Positions 55,306 to 64,000 of a stretch of DNA of 64,000 bases are shown one piece after another. This stretch comes from Lathyrus oleraceus (taxonomy: Eukaryota > Streptophyta > Magnoliopsida > Fabales > Fabaceae), in the NCBI RefSeq assembly GCF_024323335.1, contig NC_066583.1, positions 372,563,175 through 372,627,174 on the forward strand. Reading direction: 5' to 3'. Made by a program: the position numbers and the translations under genes. The notes below the pieces were generated by a model, which saw nothing but the letters and a program-made list of their open reading frames with translations, was not told the DNA's origin and made no database searches. Position 1 is the stretch's first letter, and the number at the start of each line of letters is the position of its first letter.

Positions 55306-55909
55306 CAGCAGATTCAGCCTAATGGACGGCTCATTCTGCTCAGATATGGTTTAATGTACGACCAAGTTAAACCTTCATCTTCTCAGATGCTACCTTCGGA
55401 CAGGTACATTTCTGAATGGTAGTCTAGTGTACGACTACTCCCTTTTCAGCAGATTCAGCCTAATGGACGGCTCATTCTGCAACTCAGAGACGATCTAGCG
55501 TACGATCCATTCTGATCTGTCATCCCCATCAAAGTCATCCGCCTAACGAACAGCTCACTCTGGTACTCAGATATGATCTAGCGTGTGATCCATTCTGATC
55601 CCTTATCCCCAGCAGTATATAGCATACTCTGACTCCCCAGCGAAGTCAACAGCATGATGTATGATTCACTATACGGTCTAGCGTATGACCCGGTATGACA
55701 TCCATGTCTTCAGACATCGTCTAACGTACGACGCAATCGGAAGCTCGTCATCAAACTTCCTGGATGGCATCTCTAAGCCCATCTCCATCAAGACTAGCTC
55801 CTAATTGACAAGCGCAAATTTTTGGGGCATTCTAGTGTTCAATAATCTTTCACCTCCAGACCACGAACGGCATACTCGCCATTCTAACTCTCTCGGTTCA
55901 AGAATATTG
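55306..55909 (+). repeat. Dispersed modules after the main array
   Basis: Includes a repeated block CAGATTCAGCCTAATGGACG at 55309 and 55450, the detached array unit at 55389, and GATCTAGCG / GTCTAGCGTATGACC modules to about 55740. The rest up to the polypurine tract is non-repetitive. Confidence 0.75.
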
Positions 55910-55921
55910 AATAGGGGCAGC
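55910..55921 (+). promoter_or_regulatory. Polypurine tract of the Ogre derivative
   Basis: AATAGGGGCAGC abuts the 3' LTR start at 55922. Confidence 0.85.
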
Positions 55922-57925
55922 TGTCATACCCCAAAATTTGCCCGTTGATATTACAAAGCATTTTCCAAGACCCTCTGACTTGTTCCGCAAGGCACTGACA
56001 TCCCAAAGGAACGAAGGCCCAGCTCACGAATGGCCCAATCCAGAAAATGGCTCAAAACTGGCCTGTTCGCTACACGCTCGCCTAGCAAACGTTACGTTCG
56101 CTACACGCTCGCCTAGCGAACGTTCGCTACACGCTCGCCTAGCGAAGCAAACGTTCGCTACCAGCTCGCCTAGCGAGGCTGACAGACAACAAAAAATTTC
56201 GGGCTTCGTTCTGAGCCCATTAGGTCATGAAAAAGGGCATTATAAATACCAGCACTTCAGTAATGAAAAGGACGGGGAAAAACAGAGGGAGACAGACGAA
56301 AACCCTGGCACAAAAACCCTGGAGGCTACTTTAGAAACCCTGAAGGCCGCTCCTCCGCTCCGAAGCTACCGCCGCCCAACTCAATCCGGCTCGCCAATTC
56401 AAGGTTGCAATTCGATTGCAAACAGGTTTGCATTACTATTATCGTGTTATTTTCTTAATTTGCATGTGATACCGCTTTATGTTCTTAACTTGCATGTGAT
56501 AATATAATTGAATTCATAAACATATTTGAGGTTTTGCATGTGAATTTAAGTGTGCCTGGATATTGTGAATGTTGAACCATATAATTATGTGTTGGATGCC
56601 ATAAGCCATGCCGCAGGTTGAAGTCATACTGTTCTGAAATTCAAAGCCCGCAGCCGCTCGCTAGCACATCGCTAAGCGAGCACGTAGCGAGTGTTCGCTA
56701 GACCTTCGCTAGGCGAAGCAGAGGCGAACATGGGCAGCCGCCAATATTTTGTTTGTTATGTCTTATGCGTATCTGGTCGATTCTATGTTAATTATACACT
56801 GTTTTCTTGCTGCTGTTTTTCTTTTACGGTGTAATCCTCGATTGCACCCGGATTTGGTATGCTAACCCGTTTGTTGAATTTTGCAAAGGTTCATATGTCC
56901 CAGAAAGAAGATCGCCGTTTAGGTCTTCCACTTTATTTGTGGGATACCCTTGGGGAGACTCACCCTAAATTGCTTAATTAATTTTAATGTGTTAATTTTA
57001 ATGTATTAATTTTAATGTATTAATTTTAATGTATTGATTTTAGTATGGACTTAATTACTTAATTGACTTTAAAATATGACCTTTAAATAAGTGATCTTGG
57101 ACCTCTCTTTGCTGCCTTACGGTATTACGGTATAACGGTCATGCCCCGCGAATGTGGGGATACACTTAGCAATGGCCCTTCGATTAAATCATCATAAAAT
57201 AAATCATAGTCCCTCGGATGTTGCCTTCGAAAATACGATAGTGTCCCTCGATGACCCTTCGGTGTAGCCTACGGTTAAATGATGATCGTCCCTTCGAATG
57301 CTAAGGTATCCTTACAACTGTTGCCTTCAATGACCAATCGATGACCCTACGATGTCCCTTTACATCCAAAGGATAAAACTACTTACTTCTCAATAGTAAG
57401 GACAGTTTTACCCTCATAAGGATAGGAAATGCCCGAAACGACCTTAGGAAGGTATAACTCTCAATTACTGGATCCTAACCTAAAACATTTTCCACCCCTC
57501 ACACTTTACACTTTACAAATCCTAGAAAATCACCACTTGGTACACATTCATACTAGAATCATTACCGAGTTATATTTTTCTAAACCATTTTCAAAATCAA
57601 ATGAGATAAATACTTTGTATACATTCATACGAGAATCATTACAAAGTTAAACTCTCTTTCAAACATTTTTTAAGCAATTCACCGACACTTTTCAGACAAA
57701 AATAAAAGTGATCCAGTAATTAAGAGCCCATGGATAACCATGGATACAAAGGGTGCTAACACCTTCCCTTTGTATAATGTACCTCCCGAACCCAAAATCT
57801 ATTGAGGTCTTTCCTGTTCTTTTCCACCTTTCCTTATTGGATAAAAGAAAAGTCGGTGGCGACTCTTGCTATCCGCGACATTGCGATAAAAAGCAAAACA
57901 CCCCATGTCAGTTCACCGTATGACA
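55922..57925 (+). repeat. 3' LTR of the Ogre derivative
   Basis: 2004 bp with no length difference from the 5' LTR. Differences I could see: near 55976, 56019, 56051, 56171, 56571, 57435, 57476, 57705 and 57906. TSD CCTGG follows. Confidence 0.95.
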
Positions 57926-58957
57926 CCTGGCCATGTTACAACATGAATAAAACACTTTTGATCTTTGTGTGCATGTATTTTAAGTGTGCATGTTAGAGTC
58001 TTTTCAACCTTACGGTAGTACTAATTTTCATGAATAAAACACTTGTGCACACTGGTATGATAAAGGCAAGTTGTTTATATTTTATTTTTAGTCACTTAGC
58101 CAAAAAAGGAAACCTTAAAAATATCATCCCTAGTTTGAAACTCCCTTGAGCGTATTTATCTCATTCTTTGTTTGAAACTCATTACAAGCCTAAAAGTGAA
58201 AAACAATATTATTACCATATTTAAAGGGTTGAAAGAGTCTTATTTAAAGTTGTATGAGATTGAATTAATATAATTGTGATATTTCAAAAGTTGGCATAAA
58301 AGTAAAAAAAAGAAAAGAAAAAATAAGAAGAAAAAAAAATGAAGGAAGAAAATTCATATTCTTATCATATTCCTTCTAAAAAAAATAAAAATAAAAAACA
58401 AAGAGAAGAGAAAATGGATGCAGATAGGTTGCTGAAAAATGAATGAATTATTATTTAGTTCAACTCCCACATCCTCCTTCAATTGTCTTTTCCCCGTTAA
58501 AATTTAGTCTACTACCCCTTAGAATTTATCTTACCCTTACCCTGGCCATGTTACAACATGAATAAAACACTTTTGATCTTTGTGTGCATGTATTTTAAGT
58601 GTGCATGTTAGAGTCTTTTCAACCTTATGGTAGTACTAATTTTCATGATGCGCTTTGAGTGTAAACAGTTAACTAAAACACTTGAGAGTTGAGAGACTTT
58701 AACCTGTCAGGATCTTGCTGTTTATGATGTACTCTTTGGTAAATTGTCTTCTTACTTGCTTTGACTGTCACAAAAAATTACTCACTAACATCATATTAGT
58801 TAAAGCTTAGAATGAGAATTTTACGTTTCCCTTTGTGATCCCAGAAATCTTTGAAATTACATCCTCTGTTTTGTTCCTCTTTTTCTCATTTTTTCTCTAT
58901 TTTGATTTTTGACTTTAGAATTTTGCTCGGAGTGCAAAAGTTTAAATGTTAGAGAAT

Positions 58958-59929
58958 TGATCAATTTATTTTAATACATCATATTTTACTTTGTGCTAAG
59001 ATATTTTTATGACTTGTTGCTTTTATTTTACTATTTTTAGTGTGTTTCCTAAGTTTAGCTTATTTATGCTTTTATTTTAATTTGGTTATATATTTTTTGA
59101 ATAAGCGGTATTTTGACACCTTCTCATTGTGCATGTCATTATTTGAGCTACGGAATATGGTTTGACGCGTTCTAATATGCATTGGAAAGCTAAGAGGATA
59201 AGCTACAAGTTTTATGTTGAAGTCAAAAGCTAATTCGGAGGGCGGAAAGATCGAATAATTTGTCTTATCTTCAGACTTAATAAACTAATTAGTTTTGGGT
59301 CAGTTTTTATGTTTTTCTGGTCGGATCCTATTAGGGCCCGATTTCCATTTTATTATTTAAGTAAATTGCAACTTTGTTTTCATATATTTAGTTTTGACGA
59401 AATAACAATTAGACGCACAAATTCTATGGAAGGCTAAACCTCCGGTTGATCTATTATTTCAGGATTCTGTAAATTTTATGTTCTGTGATTTTTGTTTACT
59501 TAATTCGTAATTCATAGAGTATGGCTTATTAATTTCGATTGATGCATGTTTTCAACTTTAAACGCGATTAAACTTAGCTTTTTTCCTTTATTCGCTATAT
59601 CTATAATTGTCTGCTTAATTGGTAAAAATAAACGTAATTCATATGGTATCAATTGCGCTTGTTTGATCGATATTGTAATCGAAAAGGTATCAAATCCGCT
59701 TATAGAATTGATAAAATAGTAATCGATGATAAGTAGGAAACTGAACCGGTAGATTAACTCGTTAATCATATTTGTTTATTTTAATCATAAACTTAATCAA
59801 AAAACTAAACCCCCTTCTTTTCATTCATTTGGTTAATTTAACAAAGAGTTCTTACGATACGACTCGAGTGTCACTTACATATACTACATTTTATTAACTC
59901 GTTTTTGACCCGTGTGCGGCATCAGATCA
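58958..59929 (+). repeat. LTR B (middle) of the three-LTR element
   Basis: 972 bp, TGATCAATTTATTTTAATAC to GGCATCAGATCA. It is preceded by a purine-rich run (GTTAGAGAATTGA side) and followed by a primer site, so it acts as 3' LTR of the first unit and 5' LTR of the second. Confidence 0.82.
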
Positions 59930-59932
59930 AAT

Positions 59933-59950
59933 TGGCGCTATTGTCGGGAA
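59933..59950 (+). promoter_or_regulatory. Primer binding site after LTR B
   Basis: TGGCGCTATTGTCGGGAA, an Athila-type site with a few changes, showing that a complete second internal region starts here. Confidence 0.72.
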
Positions 59951-60416
59951 CTCTCTGTTTATTTTGTCCAAATTTGGAATCCTAGTTTAGACGTTTATTA
60001 TCATTTTTTTGTTTGTTGATTTTCAGGGTTGCAGTATAGTGTTAAGTATTCCAACTTATAAGGTGACACTTTGTAAGCTAATGTTTCGAATTGCTCCGAA
60101 TTTTTTCCATAAATTCATAAATAATTCAACAAACGGTATTCACTTAAAAATATTCACTTAAAAATACTTTTAAGTGAATTTGACCCTCAAAATCGCAAAT
60201 ACCTTATTTTTCTATTTTATTTGATTTATTTTTTGTTTTCATATTTTGAAAAAAATGTAGAAAATAAATTGGAGTCTAATTTTTTTATTTTTTTTAGTGA
60301 TATTTCTAGATTTTTTTTTATATTTTATTTGAATCGTTTTTCATTTTTCCAATTGTTTTTCTCATTAGGGACATTGTTGGTATTTTCATATTTGTTGCAT
60401 TACTGACTCATGATGC

Positions 60417-60785
60417 ATGACTACTAGTGCACCTATTAGCGATAGTGATTGTGATTTTAAGTTTAATTATCATAATATGGCTGAAGAAAGAACCTTAAGA
60501 GAACTTGATACACCTTATTCACTTTTTGCTAATTTCTCTTCTCTGTCTAGTTTTGATGACACGTATAGTTGTGATGTTTATACTGATACTCACTTATGTT
60601 CAGTTTGTGCTGAAATTGAAGTTGTCTTACAAGTTGATATTTCTTATGATATTTCTACTGACAAAGTTAATGTTGTCGATGTAAATGTAGTTCTCGCTGT
60701 CAAAATTCTGTCACTCATTGAGCAACCATCTGCTTTAGAGCTTAAGTCACTCCCTTCAAATTTAAAATGTGTTTTTACAATTTGA
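60417..60785 (+). pseudogene. Gag-start to pre-RT deletion fusion, Athila-derived
   Basis: 122 open codons: MTTSAPISDSDCDFKFNYHN and MAEERTLRELDTPY (gag start), then IEVVLQVDISYDISTDK, then LIEQPSALELKSLPSNLKCV. The last motif is the segment just before RT in Athila pol (PSLELKPLPSHLKYAFL-like). All of gag and the protease are therefore missing between the two halves, but the frame is continuous. It is the homologue of 43704-43925, which stops earlier. Function, if any, is unknown. Confidence 0.65.
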
Positions 60786-61250
60786 AAAAAAAAATTGTCT
60801 GTGATGTTTTTTATCTAAACTTGAATCTGAACATATACAAAAAGTGTGGCAAGTATTAAAGAAACATAATAAGGTAATTGAACGGACCTTGGCTGACATT
60901 CCTGATATTAGTTTGCCATGGGTATGTATAGAATCTTACTTGAGGATGAAGAAAAATCATTTAGGCAGACCCAAAGGCATCTTAACCCATTGATTTTAGA
61001 TGTTGTGAAAATTGAGATCTATATTGCACCATAGGACAGAGAGAAAACGACTTTCACTTGTCCATTTATCACTTTTACCTATTGAAGAATGTTTTTTGAT
61101 CCAGGAATAAAAGGCGAAGGCGCTAATAAAAATTTCATGGTCAATGGACACTGCCCAAAGTTACTACATGAGAGTCTCACTTTGGAAGAAGAAATTGTAG
61201 AAGGGAACTCTTTGAAAAAGGCTGCTTATACGATCATCTATCCATATTGA
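60786..61250 (+). pseudogene. Athila pol scraps
   Basis: In shifting frames: KLESEHIQKVWQVLKKHNKV and TLADIPDISL (RT N-terminus), then a joint at about 61018 to DREKTTFTCPFITFTY (RT palm), then a joint to NFMVNGHCPKLLHESLTLEE (pol C-terminus, VNGQRLK-like). RT catalytic YxDD, RNase H and integrase are absent. Several stops; not functional. Confidence 0.6.
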
Positions 61251-62609
61251 CTGCTCGGGTGTGTTCTTTCCTCTTTCTCTCTTATTTTATACTTATGTTC
61301 TTTCATTAAGGACAATATGTGTCTTGAGTGTGGAGGATGGAGTAATTTACTTATGTGTTTGCTTATTTGTCATTTAATTATTTTTTATTTAAAATTAAAA
61401 TAAAAGTATTACATGATTTTTCTCTAGTTTTTCGGGTTGCAAGTGTGAGTATTTTTTTTATTCTCTTGACTAAAGACTCGTGGTTTGATGTGAGTAATTT
61501 GTTGTGTATTCTTAGTATGATAAGTGGGATTAAATTTTGAATTATGCATCATTTTCATTTGATCAATATCCTTTGTGAGATTTTGAGCCTAATAATTGAT
61601 AAAATTAAAAAAAAAATCCATCTCTTTTTTTTGTGTGATTTCACTCATATCTGTTAGTCTCTAGAACTTAATTTGACTCTTTTTAAAATTGTTTGTTTAC
61701 TTGTGTACACTGATATGATAAGGACAAGTTATTTTTGTTTTATTTATTTTAGCCACTTAGCCAAAAAGTCAACCTTAAAATTATCATACCTAGTTTGAAA
61801 TCCCTTTGAGCCTATTTATCTCATTCTTTGTTTGAAACTCATTACAAGTCTAAAAGTAAAAAATAATGTTATTACTCTATTTAAAGGATTGAAAGAGTCT
61901 TGTTAGGAGTTGTGTGAGGTTGAATTAATATAACTGTAATATTTCAAAAGTAGGCATAAAATAAAAAAATAAAAAGGAAAAAGAGAAAGAAAGAAAAAGA
62001 AAATTCATATTCTTATCATATTCCTTCTAAAAAAAGAGAAAAATAAAAATCAAAGAGAAGAGAAAATGGCTGCAGAGAAGTTGCTGAAAAATGAATGAAT
62101 TATTGTTTAGTTCAACTCCCACATCCTCCTTCAATTGTTTTTCCCCTTTAAAATTTAGCCTAGTACCCCTTAAAATTTATCTTACCCTTATCTTGGTCAC
62201 GTTACAACATGAATAAAATCATTTTAATCTTTGTGTGCATGTATTTTAAATATGGATATTAGAGTCTTTTTAAACTTATGATAGTGCTAACTTTTATGAT
62301 GTGATTTGAGTGTAAATAGTTAACCTAAACACTTGAGAGTTGACAGAATTTAACCTGTAAGGATCTTGCTATTTATGATGTACTTTGTGGTAAACTGTCT
62401 TCTTACTTGCTTTGACTATCATAAATAGTTACTCACTAATATCATATTACTTGAAGCTTAGAATGAGGATTTTACGTATCCCTTTGTGATCCCGAAAGTA
62501 TTTGAAATTGCATCATCTGTTTTGTTCCTCTTTTTCTCATTTTTTCTCTGTTTTGATTTTTGACTTTAGAATTTTAATCGGAGTGCAAAAGTTTAAGTTT
62601 GAGGAAATT
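61251..62609 (+). other. AT-rich 3' internal region, no gene
   Basis: Contains one diverged copy (about 61702-62300) of the 615-bp segment that is triplicated in the first internal region, and ends in a purine-rich run before LTR C. The short ORFs are T-rich and not protein-like. Confidence 0.6.
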
Positions 62610-63535
62610 TGGTCAGTATATTTTAATACACCATATTTTACTTTGTGCTAAGATATTTTTATGACTTGTTGCTTTTATTTTACTATTTTTAGTGTGTTTC
62701 CTAAGTTTAGCTTATTTCTGATTTTATTTAAATCTGGTTATTTATTTTCTAAATAAGCGGTGTTTTGACACCTTCTTAATATGCAGATCATTACTTGAGC
62801 TACGAGATGTCATTTGACGCGTTTTAATATGCGTTAGAAATCTAAGAGGATAAGCTACAAGTTTTGTGTTGAAGTCAGAAGCTAATTCGGAGGGCAGAAG
62901 GGTCGAATAATTCGTTTTATCTTCAGACTTAATAAGCTAATTAGTTTCGGGCCAGTTTTTATGTTTTCCGGGTCGGATCCTATTAGGGCCCGATTTCCCT
63001 TTTATTATTTAATTAAATTCCAAGTTTTGTTTTCATACATTCAGTTTTTATGAAATAACAATTAGACGCACAAATTCTATGGAAGGGTAAACCTCTAGTT
63101 GATCTATTGTTTTTTCACGATTTTGTAAAACTTTGAGGTTATATATTTTCCAATTAAATTTCTTTCCCGACAATTATGACTATGATTTTCGTTTGCTTAA
63201 TTCGTAATTCATAGATTAGGATTTATTAATTTTGATGATGCATTTTCCCAAATTTAATCGCGATTAAACTTAGCTTTTTTTATTTATTCGCTCTATCTGT
63301 AACTGCTTGCTTAATTTGGTAAAGAAGAATGTAATTCATATAGTATCAATAACACGTGTTTAATCGATACTGTAATTGAAAAGGAATCGAATCTTCTTAA
63401 TCGAAAACCTAAATCCCCCCTTCTTTTCATTCATTTGGTTAATTTAACAAAGAGTCCTTATGATACGACTCGAGTGTCGCTTCCGTATACTACATTTTAT
63501 TAACTCGTTTTTTACCCATGTTTGACAGCGGATCA
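62610..63535 (+). repeat. LTR C (3') of the three-LTR element
   Basis: 926 bp, TGGTCAGTATATTTTAATAC to ACAGCGGATCA, followed by TSD GTGGT and the resumed gag of the host element. It lacks a primer site after it, as expected of a terminal LTR. Confidence 0.82.
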
Positions 63536-63540
63536 GTGGT

Positions 63541-63900
63541 ATGTATGGCGTGAGTAGTTTCGATCACATGAGCGCTAAAGTAGATTCCCTAACTCAAGAT
63601 CGAAAACCTGACCATCACCCATGTGGCTACTATACATGTCGTGACTCCTAACAGTGAAATTTGCATAGTCCCTGGACATGTCATTGTTGACTGTCAGTTA
63701 TTATTTGAGCGTACCTCAAACCAAGTTAATTATGTGCACGAAAATCCCTATTCGAATACGTATAATCCTGGATGGAGAAATCATCCAAACTTATCCTATA
63801 ATAATAGTAATACTCTATTTGCACCTAGTTCGGCACCCCCACTCCACCTGGTTTCCAAAACCATAAAGGAGCCCATATTGCTCCCGTTGCCCCCATGAAG
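63541..63900 (+). pseudogene. Athila-like gag, C-terminal part with zinc knuckle remnant
   Basis: Continues the gag cut at 42168: GMYGVSSFDHMSAKVDSLTQ, a frameshift, then EICIVPGHVIVDCQL (a degenerate C-x2-C-x4-H-x4-C knuckle) and NPYSNTYNPGWRNHPNLSY, a hallmark string of Athila gag, then a Pro-rich end and KSNLELMMKNLIL. The element runs out of the window at 64000. Confidence 0.82.
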
Positions 63901-64000
63901 TCAAATTTGGAACTAATGATGAAAAATTTAATCTTATCTCAGACTTAATAGAATAAAGAGTGTATGGACCAAAATGTTCATACCAATGAGTTTAGTAAGC

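Larger units (their letters stand above)
46495..57925 (+). mobile_element. Non-autonomous Ogre derivative, 11,431 bp
   Basis: Two LTRs of exactly 2004 bp (46495-48498 and 55922-57925), TGTCATACCCCAAAATTTG to GTATGACA, with exact TSD CCTGG (46490-46494 and 57926-57930). I count about nine differences between the LTRs. The primer site, polypurine tract and 3' UTR signature match the large Ogre. The coding region is cut down: ORF1 absent, gag reduced to its ends, RT catalytic part missing, integrase reduced to its C-terminal part. It must rely on proteins from a related element. Confidence 0.95.
45373..58655 (+). repeat. Tandem triplication of an about 615-bp segment, split by the second Ogre-type element
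   Basis: Units start at CTTGTGCACACTGGTATGAT: unit 1 45373-45990, unit 2 45991-46494 plus 57931-58041, unit 3 58042 to about 58655. Each contains GCCAAAAAAGGAAACC, GTTGAAAGAGTC, an A-rich stretch and CATGAATAAAACACTT at its end. The second internal region has a single diverged unit (about 61702-62300). The Ogre derivative inserted into unit 2 with TSD CCTGG. Confidence 0.85.
42169..63535 (+). mobile_element. Athila-derived non-autonomous element with three LTRs and two internal regions
   Basis: LTR A 42169-43229, LTR B 58958-59929, LTR C 62610-63535. All begin as variants of TGATCAGTATATTTTAATAC and end GATCA. Each internal region begins with an Athila-type primer site (43233 and 59933) and ends with a purine-rich run. 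The outer flanks GTGGT (42164-42168 and 63536-63540) are an exact TSD, so A-internal-B-internal-C behaves as one insertion into the gag of an older Athila-like element. The first internal region holds a hAT element, a triplicated 615-bp segment and an 11.4-kb Ogre derivative. Coding content is reduced to gag-N-terminal and pol scraps. Confidence 0.82.

Overview
This window is plant nuclear DNA, almost certainly from a Fabeae legume (pea or a close relative such as Vicia, Lathyrus or Lens). The main evidence is a near-complete 25-kb Ogre-type Ty3/gypsy element with 6-kb LTRs and a tRNA-Arg-type primer site, a hallmark of these large genomes. I see no functional single-copy host gene, no rRNA or tRNA gene and no CRISPR array. 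Nearly every base can be placed in a stack of nested transposable elements, many with exact target-site duplications (TSDs).

Nest 1 (1-36159). The outermost layer is a decayed minus-strand CACTA (En/Spm-like) transposase gene with a Ulp1-type protease tail (36159-33804, continuing 386-33). One of its introns holds a minus-strand Ty3/gypsy element with 794-bp LTRs (387-33803, TSD ATTAG/ATTAT). That element carries two insertions: a solo copia-type LTR (2767-4383, TSD GTCTT), which itself contains an antisense fragment of an Ogre-family LTR, and the complete plus-strand Ogre (6237-31210, TSD TTAGG). The Ogre has, in order, 5' LTR, primer site, extra ORF1 (plant-mobile-domain-like plus coiled coil), gag-protease, a putative intron, RT / RNase H / second RNase H / integrase, a repeat-rich 3' UTR, polypurine tract and 3' LTR. 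Only three in-frame stops break its reading frames. Its LTRs are unusual: they contain coding fragments that look captured from cellular genes, including a GH127/DUF1680 piece.

Middle (36160-41270). This is AT-rich sequence, an antisense Tat/Ogre-like LTR (37301 to about 40130), then the 5' LTR of an Athila-like element.

Nest 2 (41271-64000). The gag of that Athila-like element is split at 42168/63536 by a second Athila-derived element (TSD GTGGT), which has three LTRs and two internal regions in tandem. Its first internal region contains a hAT-type element with an 8-bp TSD, a triplicated 615-bp segment, and a very young but coding-deleted Ogre derivative (46495-57925, TSD CCTGG). The 3' UTR of that derivative holds 33 consecutive copies of a 64/65-bp tandem repeat, apparently a satellite in formation.

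How the parts work together: the large Ogre encodes, or recently encoded, the full retrotransposition machinery. The 11.4-kb derivative shares its primer site, polypurine tract and 3' UTR signature but cannot make RT, so it was probably mobilised in trans by an Ogre-type partner. All coordinates and motifs were read by eye. Family assignments rest on recognised motifs and no database search was possible.
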